From contig JAVBOR010000022.1 of the NCBI GenBank assembly GCA_031550325.1, positions 1 to 51,200 on the forward strand: DNA of 51,200 nt, read 5' to 3'. Under the pieces are notes generated by a model that saw only the letters and a program-made list of their open reading frames with translations, made no database searches and was not told the origin of the DNA. This DNA comes from JAVBTT01 sp031550325 (lineage in GTDB: Bacteria > Bacillota > Clostridia > Oscillospirales > UBA929). The number at the start of each line of letters is the position of its first letter. Within the stretch, counting starts at the first letter, position 1. Position numbers and translations under genes: made by a program. Positions 24,890 through 32,238 of the stretch are shown here, piece by piece.

Positions 24890-25522
24890 ATGGCCTATAA
24901 TGCGCTCACGGCGGATGAAATCCGCGACATCACGCAGCGGGAGGCCCAGCGCCAGTTTTTGGAGTACGGGCTGGCCAACACGCAGATGAAGAACATCGCC
25001 GCGGCGGTGGGTATCGGGCGCAGCACGCTGTACCGCTACTTTCCGCAAAAGGAGCATCTGGCGTTTGCCGTCACCTGTACCCTCATTAACGACCTTTTCC
25101 AGCAGACGCTCTACCCGCTCCCCGACAAGACTCTGCCGGGCTTTGAGCAGCTGAGCGTTATTGTTCACCGCTTTATCGAAGTCCTTCCCCGGCATGTGAG
25201 CGCGCTGAACTATTTTTCGGAGTTTGACCGCATGTTTGACCGGGGTTTCCCGCAAACCCCCGAGGCCGACCAGTTTGTGCAGGCGATGAACAATACCACC
25301 GCCCTGCTCGCGCGGTTTATCGAGGCCGGCGTCAGGGACCGCAGCATCCGCGACGACTACCGCGTTGACGTCATGACCTTGGTGGTCCACAACACCGTGT
25401 TCGGGGTGGCGCAGCGCGTTTTGGCCCGCAGCGACCACTACCTGCACGAACACAAAGAGCTTGTGAAACAGGTTTTGACGGCATCATACGAGTTCATGCT
25501 CGCGTCGATGAAGGCCCCGTAA
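24890..25522 (+). CDS. TetR family transcriptional regulator
   Basis: A 210-residue repressor-type protein. The N-terminal helix-turn-helix is typical of the family (QMKNIAAAVGIGRSTLYRYF, about residues 32-51), followed by the KEHL linker helix and an all-helical ligand domain. The ATG at 24890 lies six bases after AGGAGG; an in-frame ATG at 24860 overlaps the -10 box and is excluded. It heads an operon with a TIGR04076 protein and an ABC exporter and is divergent from the GH3-esterase, so it may control the transporter, the glycosidase or both. Confidence 0.92.
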   Translation: MAYNALTADEIRDITQREAQRQFLEYGLANTQMKNIAAAVGIGRSTLYRYFPQKEHLAFAVTCTLINDLFQQTLYPLPDKTLPGFEQLSVIVHRFIEVLPRHVSALNYFSEFDRMFDRGFPQTPEADQFVQAMNNTTALLARFIEAGVRDRSIRDDYRVDVMTLVVHNTVFGVAQRVLARSDHYLHEHKELVKQVLTASYEFMLASMKAP

Positions 25523-25572
25523 GCGCGCCTCGCCGGCGGACGCGCCAATCACAGCTTCGGAGGAGGATGTAC

Positions 25573-25929
25573 ATGACCCACAAATGTAAGATCACGGTTT
25601 TGCGGCGGGAGCTGTATCCCGACCTTCAAGAGCAGTATTGCGCCGACCCGAACGCGGGAAGGTGCGACCTCTTTTACGACGGCCAGGAGTTCATTCTTGA
25701 TCAGAACGGCCCCGACGGGTTTTGGCACATGATGGGGGGCAAGTTCTGCAGCGAGGCCTGGGACGCCATCAGTCGGTATGTCTATGCTGCGCTGCAGGGC
25801 GGCTCCATCATGAACGGCTGGATGAAGGACGAGAAAACCATGATCACCTGCTGCAACGACGGGACGCGGCCCGTGATTTTCAGGCTCGAGCGCCTTGACG
25901 AGGACGAGGATACGCTACCGCTGCCGTGA
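25573..25929 (+). CDS. TIGR04076 family protein
   Basis: A 118-residue cytosolic protein of unknown function. The family pattern is visible: CKITVLRRELYPDLQEQYC near the start, a central GQEFIL, a conserved Cys in FCSEAWDAI, and the closing CCNDGTRPVIFRLERL. The repeated Cys positions hint at metal or redox chemistry, but no activity is established. The ATG at 25573, six bases after GGAGG, is favoured over one at 25567 that abuts it. Second gene of the tetR operon, 50 bases after tetR. Confidence 0.82.
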   Translation: MTHKCKITVLRRELYPDLQEQYCADPNAGRCDLFYDGQEFILDQNGPDGFWHMMGGKFCSEAWDAISRYVYAALQGGSIMNGWMKDEKTMITCCNDGTRPVIFRLERLDEDEDTLPLP

Positions 25930-26000
25930 CGCCGTCCAAGCGCTCACAGCCCTCGCCGCTTCGCGGCGGTCAAAGATTGATAACGATTTGGAGCCATGAC

Positions 26001-26921
26001 ATGGAACACATTCTTGAGGTTCAAAACCTGGCCAAGAGTTTTTCTGGCAAGGCGGCGGTGGACAGAATATCCTTTGCGGTTAAGAGGCGCAGCCTCTTTG
26101 CCTTCCTTGGGCAGAACGGCGCCGGAAAGACCACCACGATCAACATGATCATCGGGCTTTTGCCGCGCGACGGCGGCGGGGTTTTGTACGACGGCTCGCC
26201 CGACCTGCTCGCGTATAAAAACAAGATGGGCGTTGTGTTTCAGAACAACATTCTGGATGACCTGCTCACGGTCGAGGAGAACTTGCTGACATACGCAGCC
26301 CTGTACATTGAGTCCCGCGGCGAGGCAAGGAAGCGGCTTCATCAGGTCTCGGCGCTGCTGTCCCTTCAGGGCATGCTGCATCAGCGGTTTAAGACCCTGT
26401 CCGGCGGTCAGAAAAGGAAGGCCGAGATTGCGAGAGCCCTGTTCATGTCGCCCGAAATCCTGTTTTTAGATGAGCCGACCACAGGCCTTGATCCCCGAAC
26501 CAGGGCGGACGTCTGGAGCATCATCCATAAGCTCAAGGACGAGGACGGCATGACGATCTTTTTAACCACGCACTATATGGAGGAAACCGCGGCGGCGGAT
26601 GACGTGGCCATTATCGACAAGGGCCGGATCATCGCGGCGGGCAGCCCGGCGGAGCTGAAATCAAAGTTTTCGTCCGACAGGCTGCTGATTACCCCGAAGG
26701 ACGCGCAAGCGCTTGAACATGAGCTTGCCCTGACGGAAATTCAGGCCAAAAAATTAGCCGACACCTATGAGATTACGCTTGAACAGACCTCCGCCTCCAT
26801 TGACCTGTTGTATCGGCTTAAGGAGAACATCCGCTTTTTTGAAGTGATCAAGGGCTCCATGGACGATGTGTTTTTGAACGTTGTCGGCGAAACGCCGAAC
26901 GGCGACGAGGTGGCGCGATGA
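26001..26921 (+). CDS. ABC transporter ATP-binding protein
   Basis: A 306-residue ATPase of an ABC-2 type exporter. It has Walker A GQNGAGKTTT (about residue 38), Q-loop VVFQNN, signature LSGGQKRK, Walker B ILFLDEPTTGLD and H-loop TTHYMEE, with an accessory C-terminal region of about 80 residues like that of DrrA/CcmA-type exporters. The ATG at 26001 has GGAG eight bases upstream; the preceding in-frame reading is non-coding in character. The stop overlaps the permease start (ATGA). With the TetR regulator it resembles drug- or lipid-export modules; substrate unknown. Confidence 0.93.
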   Translation: MEHILEVQNLAKSFSGKAAVDRISFAVKRRSLFAFLGQNGAGKTTTINMIIGLLPRDGGGVLYDGSPDLLAYKNKMGVVFQNNILDDLLTVEENLLTYAALYIESRGEARKRLHQVSALLSLQGMLHQRFKTLSGGQKRKAEIARALFMSPEILFLDEPTTGLDPRTRADVWSIIHKLKDEDGMTIFLTTHYMEETAAADDVAIIDKGRIIAAGSPAELKSKFSSDRLLITPKDAQALEHELALTEIQAKKLADTYEITLEQTSASIDLLYRLKENIRFFEVIKGSMDDVFLNVVGETPNGDEVAR

Positions 26922-27817
26922 CGGCTGTATACTCCCTCACAATGCGCAATATCAAGATATTCCGCCGGGACAAGGCCACCGTGTTCTTTTCCTTTTTGAG
27001 TTCCCTCATCATTGTGGCGCTCTACTTCCTCTTTATCGCCAATCTTTACACATCCGCCATGGACAACGCCGGCTCGGGCTCAGTCGCCATGCCGCTGAGC
27101 GATCAGGCCAAGAACTTCATTGTGTATTTGCAAATGATGGCCGGCGTGTTCATCATCAACTCGTTTTCGACGGCCACCGGCGTCTTCTCGACCATTGCCA
27201 CGGATTTTGAAAGCAAACGCATTGACAGCTTTCTGCTCACCCCGGTGAAGACCTCGGAAATCATCCTGTCCTATTTTGCGACAGGCCTAGTGGTAAGCTT
27301 TAGCATCAACGCGTTTACCTGGCTGATCAGCTTCCTGATCATCGGGCTAGTCACGGGCTACTGGCTCGCCGCCGGCACCTTTTTGATGGTGCTGCTCGTC
27401 CTCTTTATCGCCACGCTGGTCTCCAGCTCTGTCATGCTGCTGATCACCTCCCTTGTCAAGTCATCGGCGGCCATCGGCGTGATTTCCGGCGTTTCGGGCA
27501 CGTTTATCGGCTTTTTGTGCGGGATCTATCTGCCCTACAGCAATCTCGGGGAGGGCGCGAAGGCTGTCGGATCGTTCCTGCCGTTTTCCCATCTCACGAT
27601 TTGGCTCAAGCAGGTCATGCTGGACGACGGCCTGTCGCAGCTCGGCGTCACGGGAGAACTCAAGAGCATCCTGTACCGCGACCACTTTTCCGCCGAGAGC
27701 ATTGGCTTCTGCACGCTCGCCGCCCCGCTGTGGCTGACGGTTTTGGTGAGCTGCGCCTTAGGCCTGCTGTGCCTGCTGCTGTCCTTCGGCTTTCTGAACA
27801 AACGTATTAAGCGGTAG
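26918..27817 (+). CDS. ABC-2 type transporter permease
   Basis: A 299-residue membrane protein with six hydrophobic helices: one near the N-terminus (about 22-42), then a large loop, then five from about residue 65 to the end. The ABC-2 permease signature region lies around FESKRIDSFLLTPVKTSEII (conserved before the second helix group). Overlaps the ATPase gene by four bases. Together they make a complete exporter, presumably two copies of each subunit. Confidence 0.92.
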   Translation: MTAVYSLTMRNIKIFRRDKATVFFSFLSSLIIVALYFLFIANLYTSAMDNAGSGSVAMPLSDQAKNFIVYLQMMAGVFIINSFSTATGVFSTIATDFESKRIDSFLLTPVKTSEIILSYFATGLVVSFSINAFTWLISFLIIGLVTGYWLAAGTFLMVLLVLFIATLVSSSVMLLITSLVKSSAAIGVISGVSGTFIGFLCGIYLPYSNLGEGAKAVGSFLPFSHLTIWLKQVMLDDGLSQLGVTGELKSILYRDHFSAESIGFCTLAAPLWLTVLVSCALGLLCLLLSFGFLNKRIKR

Positions 27818-27859
27818 CGGATAGACGCGAGCCAACCCGCCTCAGCGGTTTTAGCTTGT

Positions 27860-27990
27860 CAAAAAATCCCCTCGCGTCCCCGTCCTTTTTCGGTTTTCCC
27901 TGATTCACTCCGGGAATGCCTTTCTTTACGCGTCTTCACAAAGACGCGATCCTGTCCCCGCTTTGTCAAAGAACCCTTGGTTCTTTGACA
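27860..27990 (-). repeat. Mosaic 3'-end repeat, copy at rpsT
   Basis: From rpsT on the minus strand: a TGTCAAAGAAC/GTTCTTTGACA hairpin (27964-27990), an ACGCGTCTTCACAAAGACGC module (about 27928-27947), a GATTCACTCCGGG loop module with a decayed stem (27893-27925), and a truncated long module retaining AAAACCGAAAAAGGACG (about 27880-27897). A further AACCCGC/GCGGTT piece lies at 27834-27854. No gene is supported between 27818 and 28043. Confidence 0.7.
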
Positions 27991-27995
27991 GTCTA

Positions 27996-28025
27996 AAGCC
28001 CCCGGCCAAAAATGGCCGGGGGCTT
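27996..28025 (-). terminator. rpsT terminator
   Basis: A perfect 12-bp GC-rich stem (27996-28007 with 28014-28025), six-base AT loop, then CTTTAGAC on the minus strand. It lies 18 bases after the rpsT stop, and the mosaic repeat begins six bases further on. Confidence 0.85.
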
Positions 28026-28043
28026 GTTGTCCGCTAAAAAACG

Positions 28044-28298
28044 CTATTGGGGAAGCTTCGCATGCAAACGAGCCTTGCGGCGCGCCGCGGTATTCTTGTG
28101 GAGCAAGCCCTTAGAAACCGCTTTATCAATGGCTCTTTGCGCCTCTATGAACGCGGAGCTGGCCGCCGCGTCCCCTTCCGCCGCCAGAATATGCGCCTTC
28201 TTGATGGTTGTTCGTAAACTCGACTTGGCCATCCGGTTTTGCGCCGTCTTATGGGCTGTGACGGAAACGCGTTTCTTGGCAGACTTTATATTTGGCAA
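28044..28298 (-). CDS. rpsT: 30S ribosomal protein S20
   Basis: An 84-residue basic protein binding 16S rRNA near the 5' and 3' minor domains. It starts PNIKSAKKRVSVTAHKTAQN after the initiator and carries the helical Lys/Arg/Ala pattern of S20 throughout. The start is TTG at 28298, eight bases after AAAGGAGG; S20 using TTG is also known in enterobacteria. It has its own promoter (28362-28390) and terminator (27996-28025), so it is monocistronic although it follows the long minus-strand cluster. Confidence 0.96.
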   Translation of the reverse strand: MPNIKSAKKRVSVTAHKTAQNRMAKSSLRTTIKKAHILAAEGDAAASSAFIEAQRAIDKAVSKGLLHKNTAARRKARLHAKLPQ

Positions 28299-28361
28299 GC
28301 CGACCACCTCCTTTTCTTTAAAATAGCGGTCCACCCAGACAAGGATGGGCTGCAATTTGTA

Positions 28362-28390
28362 ATTTTAGCATGTCTTGGCCCGAAATGCAA
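28362..28390 (-). promoter_or_regulatory. rpsT promoter
   Basis: TTGCAT (28390-28385), 17 bases, TAAAAT (28367-28362) on the minus strand. The leader of about 58 bases is long for so short a gene and could host autogenous control by S20, but no specific structure was resolved. Confidence 0.6.
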
Positions 28391-28424
28391 GTGTTTTTTT
28401 CCCAGGCGCGCAGCCTGATGGAAT

Positions 28425-29213
28425 CTATGACCAGCGCGCGGCGATTCCAGCCTCTTCCAGGCCCTCTTTCATACGGCGCAGCAGCTCCCGCTCCAGCATG
28501 AACTGGTCTCCGGGGCGGCACTGCGCGTGCGCACGCAGCGAGACGCCCGATGCGCCGACCGCCGAAACGCCCAGCAGCTTCGGCGTCTCCAACAGCGCGG
28601 GAAGCTCCTGCTTGGCGGTAGCCATCGTCTTCTCAAGCGCCTGCATCGCGCGCTCTATGTTCTCGCCGTAACTAATGTCTGCCTGAACAAACACGGAGCG
28701 GTCGCCTCGCGACCGGTTGATGACCTTGGAAATGGAGCCGTTTGGAATAAACAGCAGATCGCCGTCCGCCGAACGCACGCGCGTCGTACGCAGTCCAAAG
28801 TCCTCAATGGTGCCGCAGAAGCCATCAAGCACAACCAAGTCGCCCAGGGCGTACTGGTCCTCGATCAGGATGAAGATCCCGCCGATGATGTCCTTGACCA
28901 GGCTCTGCGCGCCAAAGCCGATGGCCACGCTGAACACGCCGGCCGCCGCGATAATCGAGGCCGGGCTGACACCAAGAAGGTTTTGCAGGATTTGAATCAG
29001 CACAAAAAAGCCGATGAGGTACGACGCCACATTTTTCATCAGGGCGCACAGGGTGTCGGCACGGCTGTTTTGAGACTTTTTCATCACGTGGTTAATGACA
29101 AACCGGATGACGCGGATGAGAACGACGGCGAGAACAATGTCCAGCACCAGCCTGAGCGGCAGGACAAGCCAATCCGGAATGCTGTTATAAAACGCGGTGA
29201 CGGCTTCGATCAT
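28425..29213 (-). CDS. mscS: Small-conductance mechanosensitive channel (MscS family)
   Basis: A 262-residue membrane channel that opens on osmotic downshock. Three N-terminal helices (about 18-40, 60-80, 85-108) end in the pore-lining segment AAAGVFSVAIGFGAQSLVKDIIGG, with the Gly/Ala packing typical of MscS TM3. The beta domain (DQYALGDLVVLDGFCGTIEDF, then RTTRVRSADGDLLFIPNG) and the C-terminal alpha/beta domain follow. Full length for the short MscS class. It starts 25 bases after pdp at the end of the long minus-strand cluster. Confidence 0.93.
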   Translation of the reverse strand: MIEAVTAFYNSIPDWLVLPLRLVLDIVLAVVLIRVIRFVINHVMKKSQNSRADTLCALMKNVASYLIGFFVLIQILQNLLGVSPASIIAAAGVFSVAIGFGAQSLVKDIIGGIFILIEDQYALGDLVVLDGFCGTIEDFGLRTTRVRSADGDLLFIPNGSISKVINRSRGDRSVFVQADISYGENIERAMQALEKTMATAKQELPALLETPKLLGVSAVGASGVSLRAHAQCRPGDQFMLERELLRRMKEGLEEAGIAARWS

Positions 29214-29238
29214 TTGACCATCTCCTTGTGGTTCCTCT

Positions 29239-30573
29239 TTATTGTGCTTCCATCCCGCGAATCAGTCTGTAGACAAGCGGCCTGGGCTCGGGCGGCTCAT
29301 CGCCGATCGAGACGGCCTCGCGGAAGGCCTCCTCCCCGCGCCGAGCCAGCTCGCCGGACGACGTGTGCAGCAGCGCCAGCGTCTCGCCCTCCCGCACGGT
29401 CTCCTCGGTCTTTTTGCACAGGATGATGCCGGCAGCCGGATCGATGCCGTCGGCTTTGGTCAGCCTTCCGGCGCCGAGCAGCACGCTGGCCATGCCGACG
29501 CCCTCGGCGTTCATCCTCGTCACCACGCCGCTCCGCAGGGCGCGCACCTCATGGACAAGCTCGGCGCGCGGCAGCCCGTCAGGCTCGCGCAGCACTGCGG
29601 CGTCGCCGCCGAGCGCCTCGATCATCTCCAAAAACTTCTCCAGCGCGCTGCCGTCGGCAAGGGCCTTACGGGCCGCAGCTTCGCACCCATCGGCCCGAAC
29701 CCCGAACGATGCGTCTCTGCCCGCCGCGAGCTCCAAAAGCCGCGCGCAGAGCATCAGGGACACATTCGTCAGGTCCTCCGGGCCGGCGCCGCGCAGGGTC
29801 TGAAGCGCCTCGCGAACCTCCAGGGCGTTGCCCACGGCGCGGCCGAGCGGGACGTCCATATCGGTGATCACCGCGGCGCAGGAGCGGGAAGCGCGCGCAC
29901 CGATGTCCACCATGGCCCCGGCGACGGCCTCGGCCTCCTCGACGGTCTTCATAAACGCGCCCGAGCCCGTTTTTACGTCCAGCAAAATGCAGTCGGCGCC
30001 CGCGGCGAGCTTCTTGCTCATGACCGACGCCGCGATGAGCGCGGGGCTGTCCACCGTCGCTGTGACGTCGCGCAGCGCGTAGAGCTTTTTGTCGGCCGGG
30101 GCAAGCTCGCCCGACTGTCCGGCGACGCACAGGCCGATCCTTCTGACAATGTCCACGAAGCGCTCTGCCGACAGCGACGTGCTGACCCCGGGAATGGACT
30201 CCAGCTTGTCCACCGTGCCGCCGGTGTGCCCAAGTCCGCGCCCGGACATCTTCGCCACCGTCATGCCGCAGGCCGTGACGACGGGCGCGACGATCAGCGT
30301 CGTCTTGTCCCCCACGCCGCCCGTGCTGTGCTTGTCCCCCTTAACCCCCTGAAGTGAGGAAAGGTCGAGCGTGTCGCCCGAACGCGCCATCGCCAGGGTC
30401 AGAGCAAGCGTCTCCTCAGGGCTCATTCCCTTCAGGCATACGGCCATCAGCCAGGCCGAAAGCTGGTAGTCGGGAATGCTGTCGTCGGCAACGCCGCGGA
30501 CAAGCCATTGAAGCTCGGCGTCGGTCAGCGCGCCGCCGCGCTTTTTCTTGCCGATCAGCTCCACCATGTTCAC
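29239..30573 (-). CDS. pdp: Pyrimidine-nucleoside phosphorylase
   Basis: A 444-residue enzyme that splits thymidine, uridine and deoxyuridine with phosphate into base and (deoxy)ribose 1-phosphate. The thymidine phosphorylase signature region is intact: GVKGDKHSTGGVGDKTTL and KMSGRGLGHTGGTVDKLESIPG, with KTGSGAFMKT later. The GTG at 30573 lies seven bases after GGGAGGGGG and overlaps the cdd stop (GTGA); an ATG at 30567 is possible. With cdd directly upstream it forms a pyrimidine salvage pair. Confidence 0.95.
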   Translation of the reverse strand: MNMVELIGKKKRGGALTDAELQWLVRGVADDSIPDYQLSAWLMAVCLKGMSPEETLALTLAMARSGDTLDLSSLQGVKGDKHSTGGVGDKTTLIVAPVVTACGMTVAKMSGRGLGHTGGTVDKLESIPGVSTSLSAERFVDIVRRIGLCVAGQSGELAPADKKLYALRDVTATVDSPALIAASVMSKKLAAGADCILLDVKTGSGAFMKTVEEAEAVAGAMVDIGARASRSCAAVITDMDVPLGRAVGNALEVREALQTLRGAGPEDLTNVSLMLCARLLELAAGRDASFGVRADGCEAAARKALADGSALEKFLEMIEALGGDAAVLREPDGLPRAELVHEVRALRSGVVTRMNAEGVGMASVLLGAGRLTKADGIDPAAGIILCKKTEETVREGETLALLHTSSGELARRGEEAFREAVSIGDEPPEPRPLVYRLIRGMEAQ

Positions 30574-31001
30574 GGCGCATCCCCCTCCCGTCCGAGATCC
30601 TCCGGCCCGAAGCTGCGCGGCAAAAGCTCCTCCAGCGTAAAGCGCTCGACAGCGTCAAGGTCATCGAGCGGCGCGAGCACCACCGTGAGGGCCGCGCCAA
30701 ACTCGCGCAGCGTCTGCCGGCACACCCCGCAGGGCGGACAGCAGCGCGCGCCGCCGGACTCTTCCGCGCCGCCCACAACGGCCAGCGTGACAAAGCGCCG
30801 GACACCGGCACTCACGGCGCCCGCCAGCGCCGCGCGTTCTGCGCATATTCCCGGGGAAAAGGCGGCGTTTTCAACGTTGCAGCCCGTAAACACCGCGCCG
30901 TCCTCGCACAAAAGCGCCGCGCCCACCCGAAAGCGCGAGTAAGGCGCATAGGCGTTGGCGCGCGCCTGGGCAGCCAGACGCAGGAGCTCCCGATCCTCCA
31001 T
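30570..31001 (-). CDS. cdd: Cytidine deaminase
   Basis: A 143-residue zinc enzyme that deaminates cytidine and deoxycytidine to feed the phosphorylase downstream. The zinc-site motifs are present: GCNVENAAFSPGICAERAAL (Cys/Glu with the catalytic Glu) and PPCGVCRQTLREF (two Cys ligands). The N-terminal ANAYAPYSRFRVGAALL is typical of the homotetrameric form. The ATG at 31001 shares a base with the mgsA stop (TGATG), so translation is probably coupled; its own ribosome-binding site is weak. Confidence 0.95.
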   Translation of the reverse strand: MEDRELLRLAAQARANAYAPYSRFRVGAALLCEDGAVFTGCNVENAAFSPGICAERAALAGAVSAGVRRFVTLAVVGGAEESGGARCCPPCGVCRQTLREFGAALTVVLAPLDDLDAVERFTLEELLPRSFGPEDLGREGDAP

Positions 31002-31402
31002 CAGTTCTTGGGGTTGACGATGTTGCGCCAGTCCAGATCGCCGCGCGCCAAGCCCTGGATCAGCACCTCCGCCGTGGCCGAATTGGTCGCCACCGGGATG
31101 TTGTGCATGTCGCACAGCCTTAACAGCGCAGCGTCGGGCTCATGGGGCGCTGCCGACACCGGGTCGCGGAACAGCAAGATAAGGTCGATCTCGTTATAGG
31201 CAATGCGCGCGCCGATCTGCTGATCTCCGCCATGCGAGGCCGATAAAAAGCGCGTGATCTTCAGCCCTGTGGCCTCTGAGACCAGCTTTCCGGTTGTGGC
31301 GGTCGCGCAGATTGAATGCTTGGCCAAGATGCCGCAGTAGGCAATGCAAAACTGCACCATGAGTTCCTTTTTCTTGTCGTGCGCGATCAGGGCAATATTC
31401 AT
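31001..31402 (-). CDS. mgsA: Methylglyoxal synthase
   Basis: A 133-residue cytosolic lyase converting dihydroxyacetone phosphate to methylglyoxal and phosphate, a bypass that relieves phosphorylated-sugar stress. Family features: LIAHDKKKELMVQF with the catalytic-region Asp/Lys, ATTGKL for phosphate binding, SASHGGDQQIGARI, and LILLFRDPVSAAPHEPD with the catalytic Asp. In several Firmicutes this gene follows minD in the mre locus, as here. It starts 36 bases after minD. Confidence 0.95.
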   Translation of the reverse strand: MNIALIAHDKKKELMVQFCIAYCGILAKHSICATATTGKLVSEATGLKITRFLSASHGGDQQIGARIAYNEIDLILLFRDPVSAAPHEPDAALLRLCDMHNIPVATNSATAEVLIQGLARGDLDWRNIVNPKN

Positions 31403-31438
31403 ATGATAACCTCCAAATGATGGGCCAAAGCGGACATG

Positions 31439-32197
31439 CTACCCGCCAAGGCTCCACTGGCGAATACGCGGGATGTTCACCTTTTTCCCCAGAAGCCGCT
31501 CGGCAATGTTGAGGTATGTGACGGCAGCGCCGTTGCGGGCTGCGAGAATCACCGGCGTGCTCCGCGCGGCGGCTGCCAGAACCATCTCGTCCTCGGGGAC
31601 AACGCCCAGCAGCGACAGCCCTACCTCGTCCATGACGTCGTCGACATTCGGCGCGAGCTTGCGGTGCATCAGGCGGGGCCGCACGCGGTTGAGCACCAGC
31701 CTCACCGTGTCATAGCCGTCCAGCAGGGACGCTGCGCGCGCGGCGTCTCTGACCGAGAGCGGGTCGGGCGTGGCCACGACAATGGCCTCACGGCAGGCGC
31801 CGGCCGCGAGGCCGAAGCCCGCGTCCAGCCCGGCCGCGCTGTCGACAAACACAAACTCGGCCTGCTCGCACAAATCCTGTACAAGCTCCGCAAACGCGCC
31901 AGCGTCAATGGCCGCGGCCTGAAGGCCCGTCGGCGCGGGCAGCAGAAACAGGTTGGGAATCTGGGGATGCTCCCTGAGCGCGTCGCCGAGCAGCTCATGG
32001 TCGCGCAGCACGTCGCCGAAGTCCAGAACAGCGCGGTCGGACACGCCCAGCGCGATGTCCAGATTGCGCAGCCCGACGTCGGCGTCCACGCAGATCGTTT
32101 TGTGTCCAAGCGCGGCAAGACAGCTGCCCACGCCCGCTGTGAGCGATGTTTTCCCCGTCCCGCCCTTGCCGGAAGTCACCAAGATGGCTCTTCCCAT
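31439..32197 (-). CDS. minD: MinD-like ParA/Mrp ATPase with a shortened C-terminus
   Basis: A 252-residue deviant-Walker ATPase, placed as MinD by sequence and by its position after mrdA. It has KGGTGKTS (Thr where MinD usually has Val), VDADVGLRNLDIALG, FVDSAAGLDAGF and ATPDPLSVRDAARA. After NIAERLLGKKVNIP the chain ends with RIRQWSLGG, lacking the amphipathic membrane-targeting helix that normally closes MinD. No minC or minE gene is nearby. The ATG at 32197 follows GGGAGG. It may still position division, or may act as a soluble relative. Confidence 0.85.
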   Translation of the reverse strand: MGRAILVTSGKGGTGKTSLTAGVGSCLAALGHKTICVDADVGLRNLDIALGVSDRAVLDFGDVLRDHELLGDALREHPQIPNLFLLPAPTGLQAAAIDAGAFAELVQDLCEQAEFVFVDSAAGLDAGFGLAAGACREAIVVATPDPLSVRDAARAASLLDGYDTVRLVLNRVRPRLMHRKLAPNVDDVMDEVGLSLLGVVPEDEMVLAAAARSTPVILAARNGAAVTYLNIAERLLGKKVNIPRIRQWSLGG

Positions 32198-32238
32198 ACG
32201 CCAAACCTCCCTACTGTGCCCACTCGGAGGGCACTTCA

